Assembly: GCA_965603095.1 (NCBI GenBank)
Contig: CBFDBQ010000072.1
Span: 1-7,456, forward strand
DNA from: DAOVVL01 sp965603095
GTDB lineage: Bacteria; Pseudomonadota; Alphaproteobacteria; Rhodospirillales; Magnetovibrionaceae
Length of the DNA stretch: 7,456 bases
Direction of reading: 5' to 3'
Both the position numbers and the translations under genes were made by a program. Below are positions 1 through 6,974 of this stretch, one piece after another (positions within the stretch are counted from its first letter, which is position 1; each line of letters begins with the position of its first letter). The notes beneath the pieces were generated by a model. It did not search any database, had not been told where the DNA came from, and saw only the letters and a list, made by a program, of their open reading frames with translations.

Positions 1-195
1 CATATCGGGATGGACCAGCGTTTCCGCCCGGTAGTGCTGGAACTTGACCGCATCGGCACCAGCGCGCGCCGCCTCTTCAACCAAGCGGTGAGCCTGTTCT
101 GGATCGCCGTCGTGATTGCCGCCAACTTCAGCAATGACATAAACACCGCTATTTTCCTCAGCATAACACACATTTTTATCACCTATACGAATCAT
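1..195 (-). CDS. NeuB-like nonulosonic (sialic/legionaminic-type) acid synthase, N-terminal part
   Basis: Partial gene: 65 codons from an ATG at 195-193, with the reading frame open at the left window edge. NeuB-family enzymes condense phosphoenolpyruvate with a 6-carbon sugar (ManNAc or a diacetamido-trideoxyhexose) to make sialic, legionaminic or pseudaminic acids in the cytoplasm. The visible part carries the family's TIM-barrel opening: VYVIAEVGGNHDGD (residues 18-31), then a helix and AGADAVKFQHYRAETLV (45-61). This matches the usual IAEIGxNHNGD and GADAVKFQ motifs. EVGGNH resembles the sialic/legionaminic type more than PseI, but the substrate cannot be decided from the N-terminus. An in-frame TGA just upstream fixes this ATG as the first possible start; the ribosome site is weak. 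It lies 45 bp after the FkbM gene ending at 241 and is probably in the same transcript. Confidence 0.9.
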   Translation of the reverse strand, partial: MIRIGDKNVCYAEENSGVYVIAEVGGNHDGDPEQAHRLVEEAARAGADAVKFQHYRAETLVHPDM

Positions 196-240
196 TCTTC
201 ATATGCTTTCATTTGCCAATCTCTAGTCAAAAATCAGATA

Positions 241-1101
241 TTAAACATTTCTACCCAACAAATGATCCGGATCGACAGCCTTTACGTCACCAACTCCAAG
301 ACCAAGCAATTTTTCTTTTACTGCGCTTTCCGGATCATCAAAACCCTGCAATCTCAGGGCATCATGATGCTCAACCAGTATCGCACGTACGTTTTTTAAT
401 GTATTTTTCATTCCCTCCAAGGCAAGGAGTTCCGCGCCCTCAATATCTAGTTTAATGAAATTAGGAATTTTGATGCGACCCTGTTCCACAAGCTCATCAA
501 TGGTAACAACCTCAACAATATTTTCATCTTGATTTCCCGTAGGTGATGGCGCGGGTGTTTGTTCAAAGATGCTATGGGTTGCCTTGCCTGGACGAGTATA
601 AAATTTGGCCGTGGTGTTCTCGTCAGAAACAGCAGCCATTATCGTCTCTACGTTTTTCAAGTCATTGATCTCAACATTTCTTTTAATTGCATCACACCCT
701 TGTTGTTCGGGCTCAAATACATAAACAAATCCTTTTGGGCCAACCTGTTTGGCAAACAATATTGTCCACATACCTACATGGCCGCCAATATCCAGAACGG
801 TGTCGCCCTCGCGGATTTCCTCAAAAACGGAAGCCATAAATTTGTCCTCTTCGCCTTTGTGGCTAAGCTGTCGTAAGTTGCGAGGGGAAATTGCTTCATA
901 TTTTACATCAAACCCTAAACGGTGTGACATAACCATGCGCACACCATTGCGAAAATCTATATTTGACTTACGAATTTGGTGCCACTTTCTAAGCCTTGCC
1001 GGGCTGGAACATGTCCATATAAACCTATAGATCATCTTTGAAACTTCGTACGTTAACTTGTTTGACTTCAAAACTTTCTTAAGGCTGGTCAAGATTGTCA
1101 T
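241..1101 (-). CDS. FkbM-family SAM-dependent methyltransferase
   Basis: 286-residue protein of the FkbM family, which O-methylates sugars and polyketides with S-adenosylmethionine. Seen: SAM-binding motif I VLDIGGHVG (102-110), the acidic ribose-binding FEP (129-131), and the family signature NFIKLDIEGAE (214-224), followed by a strand ending LVEHH (242-246). The first 95 residues are a basic, partly hydrophobic N-terminal region (IYRFIW near 24-29) that could be a membrane-surface anchor or a simple lead-in; no clear signal peptide is present. Start: the ATG at 1101 has GGAG seven bases upstream and an in-frame TGA directly before it, so the start is well fixed. It sits between the GT2 fusion and the NeuB-like gene and probably methylates a sugar of the same glycan. 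The acceptor is unknown. Similar to the other FkbM gene here only in core motifs. Confidence 0.92.
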   Translation of the reverse strand: MTILTSLKKVLKSNKLTYEVSKMIYRFIWTCSSPARLRKWHQIRKSNIDFRNGVRMVMSHRLGFDVKYEAISPRNLRQLSHKGEEDKFMASVFEEIREGDTVLDIGGHVGMWTILFAKQVGPKGFVYVFEPEQQGCDAIKRNVEINDLKNVETIMAAVSDENTTAKFYTRPGKATHSIFEQTPAPSPTGNQDENIVEVVTIDELVEQGRIKIPNFIKLDIEGAELLALEGMKNTLKNVRAILVEHHDALRLQGFDDPESAVKEKLLGLGVGDVKAVDPDHLLGRNV

Positions 1102-1133
1102 TCATATTCTCCATTCGCATATGCAACCACATG

Positions 1134-1154
1134 GACGCCATCATGTTTGGCGCC
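1134..1154 (-). other. small intercistronic inverted repeat
   Basis: In the 73-bp gap between the GT2 fusion and the FkbM gene, the minus-strand RNA could form a 7-bp stem (GGCGCCA / TGGCGTC, one G·U pair) around a 7-base loop. No T-run follows, so it is not a simple terminator. It could affect mRNA processing or be chance. Confidence 0.3.
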
Positions 1155-1174
1155 TATTTTATTGTTACCAATTT

Positions 1175-2551
1175 TCATTTACCGAATCCGTTTTCTACCA
1201 TGTTGCGGGCAACCTGATATTCCCAAGGCCCGTTAATGCGCAATGATTCCGCCTGCGACAGTTCGATGTGGCCGATGCTGTGCCCCAGCATATCGTCGCT
1301 GCCAATCATGTCGTGCGAATGGATGACATAAAGTCCGCCCGCCTCCTTGAAGACCAGGTCCTTATCCTGGCGAACCACGCGTTCTTGATAGCCCACCGGG
1401 GTCAAACCTTTTTTACCGATCATCCAGTGGTAAGTCTGGTCCTCGACCACGGCGATTACTGAATCCGTGTCATAGATCAAAAGGCTGTCGATGGCCTCGG
1501 CAACATGACTTGAATCGATAAATGGCGAGTGGGGATAGGCAAGGACGATGATGTCGGGTTGGTAGCCCTCGGTCTGGTCCAAATGATCAAGAAGTTCTTT
1601 TAACGCCGCGCTAAACGTAACCCGCGGGCTAATGGTCGCTTTACCACGCACAATGGGAACTTCGGCACCGGCGGCCCTAGCGTGTTCGGCAATTGCCGTA
1701 TCTTCGGTCGAAACCATCACGCGATCGACCATATCAACAGCTTTTAGTTTCTCAACGCAGCGTTCCAGCAAACTCTGTTCACCCAATTTCAACTGAGGAA
1801 ATTTCTCGCCATCCAACAAATCGGCGCGGGCGGGAACAACAGCAAGAATACGCTTTGATAATTCATCGCGATGCTCGGAAACAAACTTCCGCTTAACCTC
1901 GCGGCGCACCCGCATCCGGGCATCGCGGTTGGTTGACATGCTAGCCCCGTGCTGGCGGTAATACATTAGCGGCAGGGAAACGTTGTGAACCTGAAATTTC
2001 TCGATAAACTTGATCCAGAAGTCGTAGTCTTCCTGGAAACGAATTGTTTCGTTGTAACCACCAATTTCATCGAAGCAGCTACGGCGATACATAGCACCTG
2101 CCGCAAGGCATGGCCGATCAAGCAGTTCGACCTCGTCATTGGTTTTTGCCCGGCGAACAGCTTGTATCATCTCGCCGTGAACATCGACGGTGAAATAATC
2201 ACAAAATACCAAACCGACGTCAGGGTTTCGATCCAGATAGCCAGCCAGCACCAACACCAGATTTTCATCAAACCAATCATCTGCATCCAAACGGACAATG
2301 TATTCACCGTTGGATGCTGCAATGCCACGGTTAGATGCTGTCGCCAAACCGACCCCGTCAAGGGTAATGACCTTCAAACGGGCATCGTCTGCATACCCTA
2401 CCAGCACTGCTTCGGTATCATCCGTGCTACCGTCATTGACAACAATTACTTCAAAGTCCTCGTATGATTGCGCAAGAGCGCTATCCAATGCCCGCGGCAG
2501 AAACTTCGCGTAGTTGTGCGCCGTAATAATGATGCTGACAGAAATCGTCAC
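1175..2551 (-). CDS. Fusion: family 2 glycosyltransferase + degenerate acylneuraminate cytidylyltransferase-like domain
   Basis: 458 residues in two parts. Residues 1-230 are a GT-A fold family 2 glycosyltransferase: VSIIITAHNYAKFLPRALDS (5-24), VIVVNDGSTDDT (35-46), the metal/nucleotide DAD at 89-91 in RLDADDW, and QEDYDFW (173-179), the usual position of the catalytic base. Residues 234-458 resemble NeuA/CMAS, which makes CMP-nonulosonic acids: ILAVVPAR (235-242), VDRVMVSTEDTAIAEHARAAGAEVP (275-299), DSVIAVVE (363-370). However, the PARGGSKxxPxKN loop reads PARADLLDGEKFPQLKL, and the C-terminal DID metal site appears to be RIN (438-440). The cytidylyltransferase part may therefore be inactive or have another role. 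Start is GTG at 2551 with only a distant AGGA; no better in-frame start is visible. It begins 20 bp after the epimerase stop. The NeuB-like gene nearby makes a CMAS relative plausible in context. Confidence 0.85.
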   Translation of the reverse strand: MTISVSIIITAHNYAKFLPRALDSALAQSYEDFEVIVVNDGSTDDTEAVLVGYADDARLKVITLDGVGLATASNRGIAASNGEYIVRLDADDWFDENLVLVLAGYLDRNPDVGLVFCDYFTVDVHGEMIQAVRRAKTNDEVELLDRPCLAAGAMYRRSCFDEIGGYNETIRFQEDYDFWIKFIEKFQVHNVSLPLMYYRQHGASMSTNRDARMRVRREVKRKFVSEHRDELSKRILAVVPARADLLDGEKFPQLKLGEQSLLERCVEKLKAVDMVDRVMVSTEDTAIAEHARAAGAEVPIVRGKATISPRVTFSAALKELLDHLDQTEGYQPDIIVLAYPHSPFIDSSHVAEAIDSLLIYDTDSVIAVVEDQTYHWMIGKKGLTPVGYQERVVRQDKDLVFKEAGGLYVIHSHDMIGSDDMLGHSIGHIELSQAESLRINGPWEYQVARNMVENGFGK

Positions 2552-2571
2552 GGTTATTCTATTGTTCCTAT

Positions 2572-3573
2572 TTAGTCACTTGCAGACAGGGAAAGGAAAT
2601 AATCAAGGGTTAGGGCAAGTCCGTCGGAAAAGTCTGTTACGGTTTTGAAGTCCAACATTTTTTTAGCCTTAGATGTATCGGAAAAATTGCGCAACACCTC
2701 GAATGCCAAGGCTTCGCCATGATTGACTGAAACCTGCAGATCAGTGCGACTTTCGACAAGTTTGGCAATGGCCTCAGCAATTTCGTTGACGGTGCGTTCC
2801 TTGCTGCTGGCAATTTGGAACACGTGGCCACCAATGTCGGGCATGGATGCAGCGGCAATAACCGCATTGATTAGGTCATCAATATAGATAAAGTCTCGCG
2901 TTTGAGCGCCGTTGCCGAAAATTTCGAGAATCTCGCCTGCCAGTGCCCGGCGAATGAACTTGGCCACAATACTGTTCTTGCGAACGGAGCCGGGGCCGAA
3001 CACATTACCGAACCTAAGAGCCACAGCATCAACGCCGAAGGAGCCGTGATAAGCACTGCAATAACCTTCGCCGGCCAACTTGCTGGCACCATAGGGTGAT
3101 AGTGGGTGGGCTGGTTTTTCCTCGTGCATCGGTGGCTCGACATCGCCCAAAGGTGCGCCCGAAGAAGCCATGACAAAACGGCATCCCGGATTGGCCCGCG
3201 CACCCTCTAAATAATTGAATGTGCCCATGACATTAATTTCGCAATCAAGGCGCGGTGCTTCGACCGAGGGCTGGACACCGGTATTGGCGGCGAAGTGCAC
3301 GATCACATCCGCACCGCTGCTGGCGTTAATGGCGGTTTCGGCGTCACGGACATCCGCAACGATCAGTTCGCGTCCGCCCCATTGCTGCTGCGTCACCGTT
3401 TCGCTACGCTGCCAGGCAGCGCCTGGCAGATCCGCTTCGGTTCCGACCGACAAATCATCGACCACCCGAAAATTGCATCCCTCGTCTTGCAACCGCGTCA
3501 ACAAGGCCGTTCCCAAAAAGCCGCAGCCACCGGTAATCAGCCAGTTGCGGGGAAGTTTTGAATTTGTGTTCAC
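2572..3573 (-). CDS. NAD-dependent epimerase/dehydratase, GalE-like (extended SDR)
   Basis: 333 residues counting from the GTG at 3573. An extended short-chain dehydrogenase that would interconvert nucleotide sugars, typically C4 epimerisation of UDP-Glc, UDP-GlcNAc or their uronic acids. Seen: NAD-binding TGGCGFLG (14-21), D39-D40 for the adenosine ribose, VADVRDA (72-78), HFAANTGV (93-100), catalytic Ser in ASSGAP (136-141), Tyr161-xxx-Lys165 in SPYGASK, RFGNVFGP (187-194) and TRDFIYIDDL (225-234). The usual SSxxVYG is SSGAPLG here, a small departure. A loop at about 50-68 (LPGAAWQR then a Gln-rich run) is longer than in typical GalE. Start: GTG codons exist at 3579 and 3573; GAGGTG ends three bases before the second, which I prefer. 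It begins 14 bp after the SqdB-like stop. Exact substrate unknown. Confidence 0.88.
   Translation of the reverse strand: MNTNSKLPRNWLITGGCGFLGTALLTRLQDEGCNFRVVDDLSVGTEADLPGAAWQRSETVTQQQWGGRELIVADVRDAETAINASSGADVIVHFAANTGVQPSVEAPRLDCEINVMGTFNYLEGARANPGCRFVMASSGAPLGDVEPPMHEEKPAHPLSPYGASKLAGEGYCSAYHGSFGVDAVALRFGNVFGPGSVRKNSIVAKFIRRALAGEILEIFGNGAQTRDFIYIDDLINAVIAAASMPDIGGHVFQIASSKERTVNEIAEAIAKLVESRTDLQVSVNHGEALAFEVLRNFSDTSKAKKMLDFKTVTDFSDGLALTLDYFLSLSASD
3409..3429. repeat. 9-bp perfect inverted repeat inside the epimerase gene
   Basis: CTGCCAGGC, spacer AGC, GCCTGGCAG. The arms are perfect and GC-rich with a 3-base spacer, and lie in the codons for LPGAAWQ in a surface-loop region of the epimerase. 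In mRNA it would form a strong hairpin. No function known; it may be chance. Confidence 0.6.
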
Positions 3574-3576
3574 ATC

Positions 3577-3582
3577 CACCTC
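3577..3582 (-). promoter_or_regulatory. Shine-Dalgarno site that decides the epimerase start
   Basis: The minus strand reads GAGGTG, then GAT, then GTG (3573). The GAGG core lies 5 bases before this GTG. The other in-frame GTG at 3579 is inside the Shine-Dalgarno sequence itself, so it is the less likely start. Confidence 0.55.
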
Positions 3583-3587
3583 GTGGT

Positions 3588-4739
3588 TTATCTGCGCCAG
3601 CCCACTTCGGGCATGATGCGTTCTTTATTAATGCGTCCGCTATGGCGGCCAACATATTCCAGCATTCCGGCGATGACCTCGTCTGTTAGGAAATGTGGCT
3701 TAAGCCCCAATTCCAGCAATCCGGTATTTTTTGGATTGTAGTAATGTTCTTCAAGTTCGCGCCGGGGGTTTTCAATGGATTTTATGCTCACCCCAAAATC
3801 CATCTCATCTCCGACTTTTTTTACATGGGCCGCAAGATCGTTGACCGAGAAGGTTTCGGTAAACTGGTTGAGCACCCGAAACTCGCCCGCCTGTGCCGGG
3901 TTGTTCACGGCCAACTCAACACATTGCAAGGTGTCTCGAATGTTAAGATAACCGCGTACCTGTCCGCCCTTGCCGTAAACCGTCAGCGGAACCCCGCATA
4001 CCGCCTGAACCACAAAACGGTTAAGAACGGTGCCAAAAACATCGTCATAATTGAAGATCGGTGCCAACCGCTCGTCGGCCGCCAACTCATCTGTTTCAAT
4101 ACCATAAACCGGCCCCTGATTAAGATCTGTTATCGCAAGGTCCCAGATCCGGGTCGAGAAATACAGCATGTCGCTGTCTTGCACCTTGGTCAGATGGTAG
4201 ATTGAGCCGGGAAGCTTGGGAAACAAGAACGTATCTTTGCGTCCGTTATGAACAACATCAAGATAGCCTTCTTCGATATCGATATTGGGCGTACCGTATT
4301 CGCCCATGGTGCCAAGCTTGACCAGATGGCACTTTGGAGCCAGATCGCGAATGGCAAAGGCGACATTAAGGGTTGTAATCAGGTTGTTGCTAACGGTGGA
4401 CGCGGCTCTGTCGCGCCCCATCATGGAATATGGCGCCGATGGTTGTTCGGCGTAATGTACAACCACATCCGGAGCCGTTTCCTTAAACACCTTTGTCAAA
4501 AACTCGTAATCGGTAATATCGCCGATCTCAACATTAATTTTATGACCCGATGCCACCTTCCATATTTTTGCGCGCTCATCCAGTTTGGGTACATCAACAA
4601 GCGGGTCACGATCGAGCTCGCGACAAATAGTTCGGCGCAGATAATTATCAACAACGCTGACTTCATGGCCACGTGCAGACAGGTGCATCGCCGTGGCCCA
4701 GCCAAGGTATCCGTCACCGCCAAGAATCAAGATATTCAT
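3588..4739 (-). CDS. sqdB: UDP-sulfoquinovose synthase homolog (SqdB/SQD1 family)
   Basis: 383 residues, close to the full length of mature plant SQD1. The family converts UDP-glucose and sulfite, with tightly bound NAD, to UDP-sulfoquinovose in the cytoplasm or plastid stroma. Similarity to remembered SQD1 sequences runs through the whole protein: GGDGYLGWATAMHL (7-20), EQPSAPYSM (98-106), HLVKLGTMGEYGTPNIDIEE (138-157), YHLTKVQDS (181-189), TDLNQGPVYG (204-213), YGKGGQVRGYLNIRDT (255-270), FRVLNQFTETFSVN (287-300), EEHYYNPK (330-337). The catalytic Thr144, Tyr181 and Lys185 match SQD1 Thr145/Tyr182/Lys186. Pro100 stands where plant SQD1 has Arg (EQRSAPYSM), which may alter substrate binding. 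No sulfolipid glycosyltransferase (SqdD/SqdX) is adjacent, so the sugar may go into a surface glycan. ATG start at 4739, 34 bp after the dehydratase; weak ribosome site. Confidence 0.9.
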   Translation of the reverse strand: MNILILGGDGYLGWATAMHLSARGHEVSVVDNYLRRTICRELDRDPLVDVPKLDERAKIWKVASGHKINVEIGDITDYEFLTKVFKETAPDVVVHYAEQPSAPYSMMGRDRAASTVSNNLITTLNVAFAIRDLAPKCHLVKLGTMGEYGTPNIDIEEGYLDVVHNGRKDTFLFPKLPGSIYHLTKVQDSDMLYFSTRIWDLAITDLNQGPVYGIETDELAADERLAPIFNYDDVFGTVLNRFVVQAVCGVPLTVYGKGGQVRGYLNIRDTLQCVELAVNNPAQAGEFRVLNQFTETFSVNDLAAHVKKVGDEMDFGVSIKSIENPRRELEEHYYNPKNTGLLELGLKPHFLTDEVIAGMLEYVGRHSGRINKERIMPEVGWRR

Positions 4740-4773
4740 CGGTTATATTTCTCGTAAAAAGCCGCTGATAAGG

Positions 4774-5817
4774 TCAATCGAGCAACCCCGTGTCAACAAG
4801 GTAGCGGCGCAATTCATCCGGCTTCATCGCCACTTCATTAGCAGAGTGATATTCCCGCTCTACACGAGAATTTACAATCCCAGGATAATCGTCAAGGCTG
4901 CTTTGATACATATCGGTTAGCGCAGGCAGCACAACAAAGTGGTTTTCCAGCTCAATGGAACGGCGAACCTCTTCGCTGTTCATGAGTTCCTCGTATAGTT
5001 TTTCACCTGGACGGGTTCCGATTTCCTCAATCGCAATATTGGCAGGATCAAGTCCAAACTTTGGCGCCAATTCGTCGATCATCACCTGCGCAAGATCGGC
5101 AATGCGCACGGTATTCATCTTGGTTATTAAAACCTCACCCCCTCGGGCCAACATCGCCGCCTCCAGCACAAGATCAACCGCCTTATCAATATCCATGATA
5201 AAGCGGGTCATTTCTGAATCGGTCAACGTAACCGGGCCGCCCTTGCGGATCTGTTCACGGAAAATAGGCAGCACCGATCCGCTGGATCCAAGTACGTTGC
5301 CGAACCGTGTTGAAGTAAAGATCATACCCTTACGCCTGTCGACCACGTTGGCGGCCTTGATCAACTGTTCACCCATTAGTTTTGAGGTACCCATAACGTT
5401 GGGGGGATTAACAGCCTTGTCAGTTGATGTATAAACCACCAACCCGACATTTTTTTCCATGGCGCCGTAGATGACATTTTGCACACCTAAAATATTGGTC
5501 TGCACCGCCTCTAGCGGGTGATGTTCGCACAATGGCACGTGCTTCAATGCTGCGGCATGAAAAACAACATCCATACCATGAAAGGATCGGACAAGCTTAT
5601 CGCGGTCACGTACGTCTCCCAGAACCGGTACGAACCCCTGTCCCAGTTCGTTCCCTAAGGTGAACAAACCGGTTTCGTCGTTGTCTAATCCCCAAACCCC
5701 TTCTGGGGCGTAGGTCAACAGGCGACGAATTAGAGCGCTGCCAACCGACCCGGCGGCGCCGGTTACTATTATGCGTTTATTTTTGAAGATATTCTCAAAC
5801 ATCATACCAATATCCAT
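4774..5817 (-). CDS. CapD/PglF-type NDP-HexNAc 4,6-dehydratase (short soluble form)
   Basis: 347-residue extended SDR. Such enzymes remove water from UDP- or GDP-GlcNAc to give the 4-keto-6-deoxy sugar, the first step to bacillosamine, legionaminic acid and related sugars. Seen: GAAGSVGS (20-27), GDVRDRD (67-73), HAAALKHVPLCE (87-98), YTSTDKAVNPPNVMGTSK (129-146), TRFGNVLGSSGSV (170-182), TRPGEKLYEELMN (268-280). The Thr132-Asp133 and Met142-xxx-Lys146 pattern, with Met where FlaA1/PseB have Tyr, is that of the WbpM/PglF configuration-retaining group. Unlike WbpM and PglF it lacks the N-terminal membrane region, so it is cytosolic. With a NeuB-like gene in the cluster, a legionaminic-type precursor role (LegB-like) is attractive but unproven. 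Start ATG at 5817; Met5 and Met6 (5805, 5802) are alternatives, GGA lying 7 bases before Met5. Confidence 0.9.
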   Translation of the reverse strand: MDIGMMFENIFKNKRIIVTGAAGSVGSALIRRLLTYAPEGVWGLDNDETGLFTLGNELGQGFVPVLGDVRDRDKLVRSFHGMDVVFHAAALKHVPLCEHHPLEAVQTNILGVQNVIYGAMEKNVGLVVYTSTDKAVNPPNVMGTSKLMGEQLIKAANVVDRRKGMIFTSTRFGNVLGSSGSVLPIFREQIRKGGPVTLTDSEMTRFIMDIDKAVDLVLEAAMLARGGEVLITKMNTVRIADLAQVMIDELAPKFGLDPANIAIEEIGTRPGEKLYEELMNSEEVRRSIELENHFVVLPALTDMYQSSLDDYPGIVNSRVEREYHSANEVAMKPDELRRYLVDTGLLD

Positions 5818-5843
5818 CTATCACTAATTTTTGGCTTGCTAAA

Positions 5844-6971
5844 TTAGTCCGCTAGGTCAATTCGTTTTTCGCTGACTTTTCCCCGGCCCAACACGGGATA
5901 ACGTAGTTTAATTTCTTTTGGTTTTCGGCCCGAAACTACCAGAGGCCAAGAGTTACCAATAGAATTAAAGGCTGCAGGAACGCCCTTTCTTGCGTGGTCG
6001 TGAAATACGTAAGAAAGGAAATCAAAAATACGCGCCACCGTCCGCCGTCCCGGAAAATCAGGAATCCATCCAGAAACGTCCTTTACCGATGCATAGCGAC
6101 CGACAAGAAGCTTAAATTCATCTTCACTAAGAATATCTTGCTCACGCCCGTAAGCCAGCAATTCGAGAGTATAATCAAGATACTTCCAAGCCGCCGAAAG
6201 ACAAATAAGCTTGAGCAGCGTTGAGCGCATTTTATCTGCGGAAATGTTTTCACCATTGCTTTCAACAAATTCTGAAAAATTACGCAAGTACAGCGCATCG
6301 CCACCACGCAGCTTATCTTTTTTTCCACCAATTCCTGAAAAATGCGCTCGGTTGATTTGCAAATCAAATAGCACAAACCCCCGTTCGGTTAAAAACTTAT
6401 CCAATTCATGAAATGGTACAGCCCCGTCACCGTGACGCCAAAAACCAACTTCCAGAAACAGCCCTAGCACGTTTTCCTTCAACATTTTTGGTCCTGAGCG
6501 CAAAATTTCAAGCTCGGTTCCTTCTGTATCAAGCTTAATAAAATCAGCCGCAGCAAAACCAAAATGGGTAGGCACAGAATCCAGCGTAACGCCATCAACC
6601 TTTATCTTTTCCACTTTTTGGTCGGTACGTGAATCTTCTAGAGATGAGGAAACCGTTGGCTGGTTTGGGCGTAGATAGAAAGTAAGTGGGGCATCTTTAA
6701 TGGCAAGCGCGGCCTGCCTGATCTCAACCTGTGGGTTATCTGAATATTTTTTGACCAGCTTGTTAAAGCTAACCGTAACTGGCTCAAACCCATAAAACTG
6801 CAATAATTTAGAACCGACCGGGGCTTCTAATGGGGAAAAAATACTGCCAGCTGCACCGCCGTCATAAACAACCAATGGGTGATCGCGAAAGACATGGTGC
6901 ATGCTTTGGTCTAGAAACGGATCGATCTCAGGTTCTATCCAAGATGAAATTTCTCCAAGTATAGTCATCAT
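5844..6971 (-). CDS. FkbM-family methyltransferase with a C-terminal extension
   Basis: 375 residues. The first 230 are an FkbM-type SAM-dependent O-methyltransferase: motif I VVYDGGAAGS (34-43), GFEP (61-64), QAALA (86-90), the signature DFIKLDTEGTELEILRSG (143-160), LFLEVGFW (171-178), and a final strand DALYLRNF (225-232). Residues 233-375 are an extension that I do not recognise. It is mostly helical-looking at first (about 245-325), then rich in Lys/Arg near the end (GRKPKEIKLR, 348-357). It might bind a partner or the acceptor glycan. Two ATG codons stand in tandem (6971 and 6968); AGGA lies 3 bases before the first and 6 before the second, so the second may be the true start. First gene after the ops-like leader, 26 bp ahead of the dehydratase. 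Visibly richer in A+T than the epimerase gene. Confidence 0.88.
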   Translation of the reverse strand: MMTILGEISSWIEPEIDPFLDQSMHHVFRDHPLVVYDGGAAGSIFSPLEAPVGSKLLQFYGFEPVTVSFNKLVKKYSDNPQVEIRQAALAIKDAPLTFYLRPNQPTVSSSLEDSRTDQKVEKIKVDGVTLDSVPTHFGFAAADFIKLDTEGTELEILRSGPKMLKENVLGLFLEVGFWRHGDGAVPFHELDKFLTERGFVLFDLQINRAHFSGIGGKKDKLRGGDALYLRNFSEFVESNGENISADKMRSTLLKLICLSAAWKYLDYTLELLAYGREQDILSEDEFKLLVGRYASVKDVSGWIPDFPGRRTVARIFDFLSYVFHDHARKGVPAAFNSIGNSWPLVVSGRKPKEIKLRYPVLGRGKVSEKRIDLAD

Positions 6972-6974
6972 CTT

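Noticed and set aside
345..360. CCCTG...CAGGG inverted repeat
   Set aside because: Only 5 bp, inside the FkbM coding sequence; expected by chance.
10..399. Plus-strand open frame of 129 codons
   Set aside because: It lies opposite the start of the NeuB-like gene and the end of the FkbM gene, both with clear family motifs; its translation shows no recognisable domain.
1985..2467. Plus-strand open frame of 160 codons
   Set aside because: Antisense shadow of the GT2 domain; no recognisable motif or ribosome-binding site.
1175..2551. Calling the fusion an active neuA
   Set aside because: The GGSK-type loop and the DID metal site are not recognisable, so a CMP-transferase activity is not supported.
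3693..4757. Two long plus-strand open frames (3693-4205 and 4248-4757)
   Set aside because: Both are antisense to the SqdB homolog, whose protein is conserved over its full length; the open frames are a codon-bias effect.
4955..5434. Plus-strand open frame of 159 codons, Ser-rich
   Set aside because: Antisense shadow of the 4,6-dehydratase; low-complexity composition typical of shadow frames.
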